This document shows, piece after piece, positions 7,293 through 14,247 of a stretch of 14,247 nucleotides of DNA. The first letter of the stretch is position 1. Every line of letters starts with the position of its first letter. The notes below the pieces were generated by a model, which did not search any database, was not told the origin of the DNA, and was given only the letters and a program-made list of their open reading frames with translations. Made by a program: the position numbers and the translations under genes. This DNA comes from CAITNM01 sp964446295 (GTDB lineage Bacteria > Pseudomonadota > Alphaproteobacteria > Paracaedibacterales > CAITNM01). The DNA lies in NCBI GenBank assembly GCA_964446295.1, contig CAYUNR010000037.1:1-14247 (forward strand), read 5' to 3'.

Positions 7293-7909
7293 ATATTAAA
7301 AGACGCGGTTTAATGTTTATATTGTCATCACCATCTGGTGCTGGAAAAACCTCAATTGCCCAGGCATTACTTAAGCAAGATGTACATTTAAAAAATTCTA
7401 TTTCGGTAACAACCCGACCCAAACGTCCATCTGAAATTAATGGCAAAGACTATTTTTTTATAACTGAAAATAAGTTCAAGGAAATGCTTAACAACGGTGA
7501 GCTTTTAGAGCATGCGGAAGTGTTTGGGCATTTTTACGGCACCCCTAAAGAGTTTGTATTTGAGCAATTGGAAATGGGATTTGATGTTATTTTTGACATT
7601 GACTGGCAAGGGACACAACAAATTGCTCAATTAGCACCGAATGATTTAGTAACCGTTTTTATTTTGCCACCTGATTTGCCTACCTTATACGCACGACTAA
7701 AAAACAGAGCTCAAGATGATGACGAAACAATCAGCACAAGAATGAATGAAGCAGCATCAGAAATTAGTCACTGGCCCGAATACCATTACGTAATAGTCAA
7801 TCAAGATTTTGAAAAAAGCCTAGCTCAGATTGCTGCAATACTAACTGCAGAAAGAACCAGGCGCAAACGTCAGATAGGACTTGCTGAGTTTGTAAATCAA
7901 TTTAGATAA
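7289..7909 (+). CDS. gmk: Guanylate kinase
   Basis: Guanylate kinase turns GMP (and dGMP) into GDP using ATP in the cytoplasm, an essential step in guanine nucleotide supply. The 206-residue length is normal. The P-loop is SSPSGAGKTS at 13-22. The GMP-binding part follows as SVTTRPKRPSEINGKDYFF (39-57) and ELLEHAEVFGHFYGTP (71-86). The Walker B-like segment is DVIFDIDWQGTQQI (99-112). The lid with its arginines is around ARLKNRAQDDDETISTRM (135-152). The ATG overlaps the mltG stop codon (ATGA), with GAGG a few bases before it, so translation is probably coupled to mltG. It converges on the frameshifted exported-protein gene with 18 bases between. Confidence 0.97.
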   Translation: MNIKRRGLMFILSSPSGAGKTSIAQALLKQDVHLKNSISVTTRPKRPSEINGKDYFFITENKFKEMLNNGELLEHAEVFGHFYGTPKEFVFEQLEMGFDVIFDIDWQGTQQIAQLAPNDLVTVFILPPDLPTLYARLKNRAQDDDETISTRMNEAASEISHWPEYHYVIVNQDFEKSLAQIAAILTAERTRRKRQIGLAEFVNQFR

Positions 7910-7927
7910 AATAGACAAGCACAGAAA

Positions 7928-8412
7928 TTAATACCATTCTCCAAGCTCTTTTTGTTTTTGTTTGTATTTCCATGCATTTGAACTAATGGTGCCCAATCCA
8001 TACCACACACTGTAATTCATAAGATATTCTTCCGAATAAGATTCTAAGTCTTCATTTGCTTGAGTGGAAGGCTTAAAGCTAAAAAGTTCATGAGCAATAT
8101 TTTTTGCTTAAGCGCTTCATTAAGATTTTTTATACTTTTTTCAAGTTCAAGATAATGAGTCTGATGAAAACTTATTTCTGCTACTGCAGGACGAGAAAAG
8201 AGGCCAATTCCATTTTGAATAACATCTTTATCTTCACCAGAAAAGTCACTTAACTTTTCCAACACTGTTTCTAAAGCTTGCTTGTAAGTTAGCGGTTTAC
8301 CGTCACGAGTGTTGAGATAAGCACACGGATCGTCTAAATCTCGAATATCATCTGCTGCATTAATTGGGCTGAATGTCCCAAAAAAACCTATTAACAATAA
8401 GACTAATTTCAC
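7928..8412 (-). pseudogene. Small exported protein of unknown function, frameshifted
   Basis: The reading frame starts at GTG 8412 (AGGG 6 bases upstream) with a clear signal peptide: MKLVLLLIGFFGTFSPINA, then cleavage before ADDIRD. As written, it stops at 8044 after 122 residues. At the run of six A (8100-8105) one extra A would carry it into another frame that stays open for 57 more codons to a TAA at 7928. That frame is closed by a stop at 8110, just before the run, and its protein (KPSTQANEDLESYSEEYLMN and beyond, ending KELGEWY) looks natural. The intact protein would be about 161 residues, roughly 142 after cleavage, exported and without further membrane helices. I do not recognise the family. 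The break may be a recent mutation, a sequencing error in the A run, or slippage on AAA AAA. It lies downstream of yejE. Confidence 0.72.
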
Positions 8413-8416
8413 AAAA

Positions 8417-8459
8417 ATCCCTAAAGCAACTGTTATGAATTTCAGTGTGCAATAGGGAT
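8417..8459 (-). terminator. Stem-loop with T run between yejE and the exported-protein gene
   Basis: Read on the minus strand, ATCCCTA (8459-8453) pairs with TAGGGAT (8423-8417). Inside, after a TT/TT internal loop, GCA pairs with TGC and ACTG with CAGT, with one bulged C and a 10-base loop: 14 pairs in all. TTTT follows directly. It lies 30 bases after the yejE stop and fits an intrinsic terminator for that unit. It also covers the AGGG ribosome-binding site (8419-8422) of the next gene, whose GTG is at 8412. It could therefore work as an attenuator or translation switch instead. Confidence 0.55.
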
Positions 8460-8489
8460 ATTAAAAATAGATTAATAGGCTGAAATGAC

Positions 8490-9515
8490 TTACCCGATTT
8501 TAATTTTTCTAGAATCGAATGCATCACGCACAGCTTCACCTGTAAAAATCAGCAAGCTTAAAAGCACAGATATTGAAAAGAATGCAGTTAACCCCAGCCA
8601 TGGTGCTTGGATATTATTTTTAGCTTGAGTTATTAATTCACCTAATGAAGCAGATCCCGGGGGCAGCCCAAACCCCAAAAAATCAAGGGATGTTAACGTA
8701 GCAATAGAACCGTTCAGTATAAATGGCAAATAAGTAATAACTGCCACCATTGCATTGGGCAGCATGTGACGCCATATAATACGGCTGCTTGGAACGCCTA
8801 ATGCTTCGGCTGCTCGAACATAATCAAGCGTGCGCGTACGGAAAAATTCAGCTCTTACAACGCCAACAAGAGTCATCCACGAAAACGTCAGCATAATTGC
8901 TAGTAACCACCAAAAATTTGGCTCAATCATGCTAGAAAGAATAATCAGCAAATACAAAACAGGTAAATTGCTCCAAATTTCAATGAACCGCTGCATCAGT
9001 AGATCAAATCGTCCACCGAAATATCCTTGAAGTGATCCGGTAAATATCCCGATAATTGAAGCCCCTAACGTTAGTGCCAAACCAAACAAAATAGAGATAC
9101 GAAAACCATAAAGAGAACGTGTTAACACATCGCGCCCCTGATCATCTGTTCCTAGCAAGTTGTCAGAAGTAGGAGGTGATGGAGCCGGTGAATTAAGGGC
9201 ATAATTAACAGTATTAATGCTAAATGGAATTGGCGCCCAAATAATGAAACCATTAGGCTTTATAAGGTTTTGCACAAATGGATCACGGTAGTTTGTTGCC
9301 GTTTCAAAGGTTCCACCAAAAGTGGTTTCGGGATAACTTTTAAGCACAGGAAAATAATAGCTCCCCTTATAACTAACCAAAAGTGGTTTCTCATTTGCAA
9401 TGAATTCAGCACACAACGTTACTAAAAAAATGCCTACAAAAATTAGAAATGAGTAATACCCGCGCTTGTTTGCTTTGAACTGATATAAGCGTCTTTGTGT
9501 AATTGGGTTCATCAT
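8490..9515 (-). CDS. yejE: Peptide ABC transporter permease YejE
   Basis: One of the two inner-membrane permeases of the Yej ABC importer, which takes up oligopeptides (and microcin C in E. coli). The 341-residue protein has the family's N-terminal block: a first membrane helix at about 20-40, then EFIANEKPLLVSYKGSYYFP (37-56). The long periplasmic stretch reads WAPIPFSINTVNYA (93-106), then PSPPTSDNLLGTDDQGRDVL (112-131). The remaining helices lie at about 138-162, 185-222, 252-275 and 308-326. The EAA loop that docks the ATPase is at about 223-254 (RAAEALGVPSSRIIWRHMLPN). The ATG at 9515 has AAAGG 5 bases upstream, inside a small hairpin. The gene follows rimI by 21 bases and is separated from yejA and yejB, which lie on the other strand over 2 kb away. 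Identity with YejE rather than DppC/OppC is clear from the N-terminal block. Confidence 0.96.
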   Translation of the reverse strand: MMNPITQRRLYQFKANKRGYYSFLIFVGIFLVTLCAEFIANEKPLLVSYKGSYYFPVLKSYPETTFGGTFETATNYRDPFVQNLIKPNGFIIWAPIPFSINTVNYALNSPAPSPPTSDNLLGTDDQGRDVLTRSLYGFRISILFGLALTLGASIIGIFTGSLQGYFGGRFDLLMQRFIEIWSNLPVLYLLIILSSMIEPNFWWLLAIMLTFSWMTLVGVVRAEFFRTRTLDYVRAAEALGVPSSRIIWRHMLPNAMVAVITYLPFILNGSIATLTSLDFLGFGLPPGSASLGELITQAKNNIQAPWLGLTAFFSISVLLSLLIFTGEAVRDAFDSRKIKIG

Positions 9516-9517
9516 AA

Positions 9518-9535
9518 CTACCTTTCGTAAAGTAG
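9518..9535 (-). promoter_or_regulatory. Small hairpin over the yejE ribosome-binding site
   Basis: On the minus strand the 18 bases read CTACTTTACGAAAGGTAG. CTAC pairs with GTAG and TTT with AAA around a 3-base loop, with one bulged G. The yejE Shine-Dalgarno sequence AAAGG is in the right arm, and the hairpin fills nearly the whole rimI-yejE gap. Ribosomes finishing rimI could open it, which would couple yejE translation to rimI. Confidence 0.4.
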
Positions 9536-9536
9536 C

Positions 9537-9989
9537 TTATGATAGCGGCTTCGGTAATTTTTGGTAAGTCATAACAAACGCATCAAGTGCCGGGGCAGAT
9601 AATTGAGGATAATACCCCTTACGGATGGACACGAATTCAAAGCCAATTTTTTTATATAATTGTATAGCTGCAATATTTTGGCATTCAACATCTAGAAAAA
9701 ATTTTTGCCCCTCGGGCGCCTTGGCAATTATCCATTTTAGTAGATATGTCGCCAAGCCCTTTTTTCGTTGAGCAGGATGCACCCCAATGGTTAATAGGTC
9801 TGTGGAATCATCAACTGTATAGGTAAAAATAAACGCCTGCTTGCTAATATGAAATGCTTCGTATTTGTGATCACCTAAATGCTGAGACCAAAGCTCTTCT
9901 CGGTCAAAGCACACTTTAAACAAGGGCTGAAACCAGGAGGCATCATCCTTGGTAATTGGCTCTGGTTTTGTATTCTGGTATTCTAACAT
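9537..9989 (-). CDS. rimI: Ribosomal-protein-alanine N-acetyltransferase RimI-like
   Basis: RimI acetylates the N-terminal alanine of ribosomal protein S18 and, in some bacteria, other proteins. The 150-residue GNAT protein has the acetyl-CoA loop LLTIGVHPAQRKKGLATYLL (65-84). The RimI-type end is FLDVECQNIAAIQLYKKIGF (98-117), followed by SIRKGYYP (121-128), where the YY-P is typical of the family. The position that usually holds a Glu in the LEV-type segment appears to be Asp100, a conservative change. The ATG at 9989 overlaps the end of tsaB by 47 bases, with only a weak GAG before it; no later in-frame start fits. Adjacent tsaB and rimI is a widespread arrangement and supports the call. 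Another GNAT of the same fold cannot be fully excluded. Confidence 0.87.
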   Translation of the reverse strand: MLEYQNTKPEPITKDDASWFQPLFKVCFDREELWSQHLGDHKYEAFHISKQAFIFTYTVDDSTDLLTIGVHPAQRKKGLATYLLKWIIAKAPEGQKFFLDVECQNIAAIQLYKKIGFEFVSIRKGYYPQLSAPALDAFVMTYQKLPKPLS

Positions 9990-10506
9990 AATATGGCTCA
10001 GGACTACTTACATTTTCAAGGTTTGGATGGAATAAATAATATTGTATTAAGTGGAAAGCCAAATTTTTAGGCGCCTGCCCCAGATCACCACAAATGGATT
10101 TTCCTTGGTCTTTTAAAATGTTTAGTTCTTGTTCTGTTACGCAACCAACAGTGTCATCTATCTTTGTAAAATAATCTCCACGAAAACTATCAATAACCGG
10201 AATTGCTCCCTCAAAAGCCCATTGCAAAAGATCAAGAGTATTCGGGCAAAAAAGCGTCGATTCATAGCCTATTTTAAAGCCAATTGCCGTTGCTAACTGA
10301 ATACGAATACTAGTAAAAGAACCAGGACCGGTTGTTGTGGCAATAACTTTTGGAGGCATAGGCAAAAAATCTTTAATCAAAGACGTTAAAATCCCCGCGT
10401 GAGTTTGCCCGGGCTCTAATAGTGCAACATGCTCTTTAAATTCACCTTCGTGATGCCACGCTAATTGACAGACGCCGGTTGACAAAGAAAAGCCAAGAAT
10501 AGCCAT
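9943..10506 (-). CDS. tsaB: tRNA t6A synthesis protein TsaB (YeaZ)
   Basis: TsaB is the non-catalytic partner of TsaD in forming N6-threonylcarbamoyladenosine at position 37 of tRNAs that read ANN codons. The 187-residue form from ATG 10506 begins MAILGFSLSTGVCQLAW, which lines up with the family's ILAIDTS start; the usual Asp is Ser here. The best signature is TTGPGSFTSIRIQLATAIGF at 58-77. PVIDSFRGDYF (103-113) and the ending EPYYVRIPE (170-178) also fit. A reading from GTG 10548 adds 14 residues that do not belong to the family and would nearly fill the gap to glmU. No Shine-Dalgarno sequence is visible for any start. At 187 residues it is shorter than the usual 210-230. It is first in the leftward unit with rimI and yejE. 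Confidence 0.9.
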   Translation of the reverse strand: MAILGFSLSTGVCQLAWHHEGEFKEHVALLEPGQTHAGILTSLIKDFLPMPPKVIATTTGPGSFTSIRIQLATAIGFKIGYESTLFCPNTLDLLQWAFEGAIPVIDSFRGDYFTKIDDTVGCVTEQELNILKDQGKSICGDLGQAPKNLAFHLIQYYLFHPNLENVSSPEPYYVRIPEYKTRANYQG

Positions 10507-10556
10507 TAAGATGAACACATGGTATGGTATTGGGGCAAACTCTAGCACAAATAACG
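10507..10556. promoter_or_regulatory. Divergent control region between tsaB and glmU
   Basis: These 50 bases lie between two genes reading away from each other, so control elements for both units should be here or just inside the coding ends. I found no convincing -10/-35 pair in either direction. The only repeat is a tandem GGTAT GGTAT at 10521-10530. Two TTGACA hexamers lie at 10465 and 10479, inside tsaB, but neither has a -10 box at the right distance. Confidence 0.35.
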
Positions 10557-11870
10557 ATGAAAGCTGTAATTATTTTGAGCGCAGGCCATGGCAAACGCAT
10601 GAAGAGTGCTGTGCCAAAGGTTCTTCACAAAGTTGCTGGTAAACCTATGTTACAGTGGGTGTTAGATGCTGTAAAAATTTTAAATGCAGATCAGGTTATT
10701 GTAGTAACATCACCTGAACTTGAGCGTCTTGAAATATTCAAAAATACTGATGTTGTTGTGCAAATTGTTCCCTTAGGTACGGGCGACGCACTTAAGCTTG
10801 GAGTGCAGAAACTCAAAAGCAATATTGATAAAGTTTTTTTGCTTTGTGCTGATACACCACTTTTAGACCCTCAAGATATTAAGAAATTAGAACATTCAAA
10901 GGCAGATTTAACGGTTATAGGAATGCAGCTTAATGATTTGAGTAAATCGTACGGACGCATTGAATGTAATAATGAAGGTTACCCTGTTTCAATAAAAGAA
11001 ACGAAACATAATGAAAATGTGAAAAATATTTCAATTGGAAATGCGGGGGTTTACGCTTTTAAAGTAAAAATGCTTCAAGACCTTTTGCCACACTTAGAAA
11101 TCAATTCAGAATCAGGAGAAGTTTACGCAACTGATCTTGTAAGGCTAGCAAGCGCTAAAAAATATACAACTGAGCTTATGCTAGCGGATGAAGAAAATTT
11201 CCTAGGCGTAAATACACTTGTAGAACTTTCGCAAGCCGAGCAAATAATGCAACGCCGTATCAAAACCCAGCATATGTTGAATGGCGTTCAATTTTTATTG
11301 CCCGATACAAGTTACGTTAACTATGACGCTGAAATAGGCGCAGGCACGATTATTGAGCAAAGTGTGCATATTGGTGAAAATGTTCACATTGCACAAAATG
11401 CAAAAATACTAAGCTTTTCGTATCTTTCCAATTGCACAATTGAAAGTGCAGCAAGCATTGGCCCATTTGCTCATTTACGTGGCAACGTGGTGGTTGAAGA
11501 ACATGCTTCTATAGGAAATTTTGTTGAAGTAAAAGGATCAACCATAAGCAAAAATGCAAAAGCAAAACACCTAAGTTATATTGGAGATGCAACAGTGGGA
11601 GAAGGTGCTAACATTGGTGCAGGAACAATTACTTGCAACTATAACGGATTTGAAAAATTCAAAACACACATTGGAAAAAATGTTATGATCGGCGCAAATA
11701 GCACTCTTGTAGCACCTGTTACAATTAGTGATGGCGCATACATTGCGGCAGGCAGTGTAATTACAGAAGATGTCGGCCCTGATAACCTAGCTATTTCGAG
11801 AACACAACAACAGGAGAAGAGTGCATGGGCTTTAAGCTTTCGCGCAAAATACAGCAAAAAATTGTCGTAG
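10557..11870 (+). CDS. glmU: Bifunctional UDP-GlcNAc synthesis enzyme GlmU
   Basis: GlmU first acetylates glucosamine-1-phosphate with acetyl-CoA, then joins the product to UTP to give UDP-N-acetylglucosamine for peptidoglycan and lipid A. The 437-residue protein has the N-terminal uridyltransferase, with SAGHGKRM at 8-15 (Lys where Thr is common), PKVLHKVAGKPM (20-31), the VPLGTGDAL loop (71-79) and CADTPLL (97-103). From about 250 it becomes the left-handed beta-helix acetyltransferase. The catalytic His is His338 in KAKHLSYIGD (335-344), followed by NIGAGTITCNYNG (352-364) and NSTLVAPVTI (381-390). The ATG at 10557 matches the family start; upstream readings to 10524 are not supported. It overlaps yejA by 46 bases. 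It opens the rightward unit. Confidence 0.97.
   Translation: MKAVIILSAGHGKRMKSAVPKVLHKVAGKPMLQWVLDAVKILNADQVIVVTSPELERLEIFKNTDVVVQIVPLGTGDALKLGVQKLKSNIDKVFLLCADTPLLDPQDIKKLEHSKADLTVIGMQLNDLSKSYGRIECNNEGYPVSIKETKHNENVKNISIGNAGVYAFKVKMLQDLLPHLEINSESGEVYATDLVRLASAKKYTTELMLADEENFLGVNTLVELSQAEQIMQRRIKTQHMLNGVQFLLPDTSYVNYDAEIGAGTIIEQSVHIGENVHIAQNAKILSFSYLSNCTIESAASIGPFAHLRGNVVVEEHASIGNFVEVKGSTISKNAKAKHLSYIGDATVGEGANIGAGTITCNYNGFEKFKTHIGKNVMIGANSTLVAPVTISDGAYIAAGSVITEDVGPDNLAISRTQQQEKSAWALSFRAKYSKKLS
11812..11816 (+). promoter_or_regulatory. Ribosome-binding site of yejA inside glmU
   Basis: AGGAG, 8 bases before the ATG at 11825, within the last codons of glmU. It is the strongest Shine-Dalgarno sequence in the rightward unit and supports the overlapping start of yejA. 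Confidence 0.65.
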
Positions 11871-13705
11871 TTTTTTTTAGTTTTTTAGGGGCAAGTCTTG
11901 ACGCCGAAATGCTTACTTATTTTAGTGTGCACAATACTTCACCAAAATATGATGCAAACTCTCAATATTTTGACCACGTAAATCCTAAAGCACCAAAGAA
12001 AGGCTCCCTAAAGCTTGCAGTTATTGGAACGTATGATGGTTTAAATCCCTTTGCCGTAATGGGCACATCTCCTATTCACATTGCAATTTTTTGTTTTGCA
12101 AAATTGCTTGATGAATCACAAGACGAAATTGGAATCAGCTACCCATATGTAGCGAAAAATTTAGAAATAAGTAGTGATAAAAAAACTATTACTTACCACC
12201 TTAGAGAAGAAGCAATGTTTTCTGACGGCACACCAATAACTGCTGAAGATGTTATTTGGAGTTTTAATTTTTTAATAAAAATTAACCCTATGATGAAACA
12301 GTATTATCAAGATGTTTCAAAGGTCGTGGAGATAGATCAACACACAGTTAAATTTCACAGCAAAAATCCTGGAAATAAAGAACTCCCTAGAATATTGGGG
12401 CAAATATACATATACCCTAGTAAATTTTTCAAAAACCACATGAACGAGAGTGGAGTTATGACCAAGCCATTTCCTTCAAGTGGACCATACAAAATAAGTG
12501 TGGCTGACTTTGGGCGCACTCTTGTTTTTGAACGAGTAAAAAATTGGTGGGGAGAAAAAATTCCATCAAACGTTGGCCAATATAATTTTGACACAATCGA
12601 GCTGCAATATTTTCGAGATCAAAACGCTGCATTTCAAAGCTTTTTGGCAGGTAATTCAAATTTATGGCTCGAAGCTTCTGCCAATAAATGGCACACCGCT
12701 TACGATATTGCTGCTGTAAAAGATGGAAAAATTATAAAGCGAATTATACCTGGAAGCAGCATTCAAGCTACAAAAGGGTTTGCGTTCAATTTAAGACGTG
12801 AAAAATTTCATGACATTCGCGTTAGAAAAGCTATTTCCATGCTTTTCAATTTTGAAAGCTTAAACAGATCAATGTTCTACAATGAGTACTATCGTTTGAA
12901 TAGTTATTACGGCAATTCCGAGCTTGCTCATAATGGTGAACCAACAGAGGAAGAGCTTAATCTTTTGCAACCTTATAAAGATAAGCTACCTGCAGAAGTA
13001 TTTGGCCCCTCTTTTAAGAACCTTGTGTACAAAGAAGATATTTTACCCAGAGAAATCCTACAGCAAGCACTAGACTTGCTGAAAGAAGCAGGATGGAAAT
13101 TGAAAGATCAAAAGCTCACAAATACAAAAGGAGAAGTATTTGAAATTACTTTTCTATATACAGATGCCATCCTTGAGAAGATTATTTTACACATGCAACG
13201 CAACCTAGCCGCTGCCGGCATAGAATTAAAGCCACGACAAGTAGATGCAAGCACCTACACAGAAATGGTTGACCAATTTGATTTTGATATGGTCATGATG
13301 AGCATTGCACAAGACCATTCATTGGGCAATGAACAACGAGAATATTTTGGCAGCAAGTCAGCCAGCGTGAAGGGCTCCAAAAACTTAGCAGGCATTAAAA
13401 ACACTGTGGTAGATGAGTTAATAGAAAAATTAGTCGCTGCTAAAGATTATCAATCAATGTTGAATTGTGCCCATGCAATAGACCGCGTATTATGCTGGAA
13501 TTATTACATAATTATGAATTGGGATTTTGCGGGATTGCGTGCCGCATATTGGAATAAGTTTGCAATGCCTGAAAAATCACCAAAGTATTCGCCATTCCCA
13601 GTGTTGACCTGGTGGGAAAATCCAGATAATCAGGAACAAGAAGTTCCGCAAAACCAAGGAATGATTAATAAGATAATGCACATAGTAAAAAGTTGGATTA
13701 CTTAA
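11825..13705 (+). CDS. yejA: Periplasmic peptide-binding protein YejA
   Basis: YejA is the solute-binding protein of the Yej importer; it belongs to the extracellular solute-binding family 5 and captures peptides in the periplasm. The 626-residue length is normal. A signal peptide is plain: basic residues KLSRKIQQK (4-12), a hydrophobic core IVVVFFSFLGASL (13-25), and likely cleavage after DA. The mature part has HVNPKAPKKGSLKLAVIGTY (51-70), YDGLNPF (70-76), the SDGTPITAEDVIWSF segment near base 12220 and SSGPYKI near 12477. The YejA-specific FDMVMMSIAQDHSLGNEQREY lies near base 13280, followed by GSKNLAGIKN. The start at 11825 overlaps glmU by 46 bases and has a strong ribosome-binding site. 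yejB follows directly after its stop codon. No lipobox cysteine is present. Confidence 0.96.
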   Translation: MGFKLSRKIQQKIVVVFFSFLGASLDAEMLTYFSVHNTSPKYDANSQYFDHVNPKAPKKGSLKLAVIGTYDGLNPFAVMGTSPIHIAIFCFAKLLDESQDEIGISYPYVAKNLEISSDKKTITYHLREEAMFSDGTPITAEDVIWSFNFLIKINPMMKQYYQDVSKVVEIDQHTVKFHSKNPGNKELPRILGQIYIYPSKFFKNHMNESGVMTKPFPSSGPYKISVADFGRTLVFERVKNWWGEKIPSNVGQYNFDTIELQYFRDQNAAFQSFLAGNSNLWLEASANKWHTAYDIAAVKDGKIIKRIIPGSSIQATKGFAFNLRREKFHDIRVRKAISMLFNFESLNRSMFYNEYYRLNSYYGNSELAHNGEPTEEELNLLQPYKDKLPAEVFGPSFKNLVYKEDILPREILQQALDLLKEAGWKLKDQKLTNTKGEVFEITFLYTDAILEKIILHMQRNLAAAGIELKPRQVDASTYTEMVDQFDFDMVMMSIAQDHSLGNEQREYFGSKSASVKGSKNLAGIKNTVVDELIEKLVAAKDYQSMLNCAHAIDRVLCWNYYIIMNWDFAGLRAAYWNKFAMPEKSPKYSPFPVLTWWENPDNQEQEVPQNQGMINKIMHIVKSWIT

Positions 13706-14247
13706 ATGATCAGTTACATTACGCGCAGATTACTACTTGTGATTCCCACTATGTTGGGAATAATGCTGCTTAATTTTATTATTGTTCAGGCGGCTCCTGG
13801 TGGACCCATTCAGCAAGTGATCAGTCAAATGCGTGGTGATGCAAGCGATGTTGACTCACGACTTGGTGGTAGCGGCGACCAAATGCAACGAGATCAAACA
13901 TTTGGCACAGACCAGAGCTACCGAGGCGCACAAGGGATTGATCCTGCATTCATAAAACAGCTTGAAAAACAGTTTGGGTTTGACAAGCCTGCCCATGAAC
14001 GTTTTTTCTTAATGTTAAAAAATTATGCACGTTTTGATTTTGGAAAAAGCTATTTTCGTGACAAATCTGTAATTGAAGTTATAAAAGCAAAACTACCTGT
14101 TTCAATATCATTAGGACTTTGGACAACGCTGCTTGTATACCTTATTTCTATACCACTAGGGATTCGAAAAGCAGTTCATGACGGTAGTAAATTTGATATT
14201 ATAACCAGTGGAATTGTTGTGGTAGCTTACGCTGTCCCTAGTTTTTT
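13706..14247 (+). CDS. yejB: Peptide ABC transporter permease YejB (3' end missing)
   Basis: The second inner-membrane permease of the Yej importer. The ATG comes immediately after the yejA stop (TAA-ATG). The frame stays open to the window end: 180 residues are visible of about 360. The N-terminus MISYITRRLLLVIPTMLGIM leads into the first membrane helix (about 9-28), then VQAAPGGPI (27-35). The following periplasmic part has SYRGAQGIDP (71-80), FGFDKPAHERFF (90-101), ARFDFGKSYFR (108-118) and LPVSISLGLWTTLL (130-143), which begins the next helix and matches YejB closely. The EAA loop is beyond the window. Whether a further yejE or the ATPase gene yejF follows cannot be seen. Confidence 0.95.
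   Translation, partial: MISYITRRLLLVIPTMLGIMLLNFIIVQAAPGGPIQQVISQMRGDASDVDSRLGGSGDQMQRDQTFGTDQSYRGAQGIDPAFIKQLEKQFGFDKPAHERFFLMLKNYARFDFGKSYFRDKSVIEVIKAKLPVSISLGLWTTLLVYLISIPLGIRKAVHDGSKFDIITSGIVVVAYAVPSF

Noticed and set aside
10465..10484. Two TTGACA hexamers 14 bases apart as -35 boxes for glmU
   Set aside because: No -10-like hexamer lies 15-19 bases downstream of either; they fall in tsaB coding sequence and are probably chance.
10524..10556. Extra 11 residues at the start of GlmU
   Set aside because: GlmU proteins begin at the MKAVIILSAG-type segment, and the added residues do not match the family.
1..14247. CRISPR array, insertion sequence, integrase or phage gene
   Set aside because: No regularly spaced repeats, transposase or integrase motifs, or terminal inverted repeats were seen on either strand.

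Overview
The window looks like a chromosomal segment of an AT-rich alphaproteobacterium, most likely an intracellular or host-associated lineage of the Holosporales/Rickettsiales kind. This placement is an inference. It rests on the low GC content, the alphaproteobacterial pairing of mltG with gmk, the tsaB-rimI pair, and protein sequences that match the proteobacterial families throughout. Most genes are core housekeeping genes. Packing is tight: several neighbours overlap and no gap reaches 300 bases.

Layout. Bases 2-2215 (+) carry the 3' part of mutS (mismatch repair). Bases 2226-4055 (-) hold a three-gene cassette: two small GNAT acetyltransferases and a GrpB-GNAT fusion. It converges on mutS and diverges from uvrB (4157-6178, +; excision repair). 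A stem-loop follows uvrB, then tRNA-Val(GAC) (6226-6300), whose 3' end lies 14 bases before mltG (6315-7292). mltG overlaps gmk (7289-7909) by 4 bases. Converging on gmk is a gene for a small exported protein of unknown function (7928-8412, -), interrupted by a one-base frameshift in an A run.

The right half has two divergent transcription units that share a gap of about 50 bases (10507-10556). Leftward run tsaB, rimI and yejE, with the exported-protein gene beyond. Rightward run glmU, yejA and yejB, the last cut off by the window end. TsaB and RimI serve tRNA t6A synthesis and ribosomal-protein acetylation. GlmU makes UDP-GlcNAc. YejA, YejB and YejE are parts of one ABC peptide importer. Its genes normally sit together as yejABEF but are here split between the two divergent units; no ATPase gene (yejF) is visible.

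The sequence shows no mobile element, CRISPR array, rRNA or phage gene. I did not find a clear new multi-gene system. The best leads are the GNAT/GrpB-GNAT cassette, the frameshifted exported protein, two stem-loops that cover ribosome-binding sites in the leftward unit, the split yej genes, and the tRNA placed directly before mltG.
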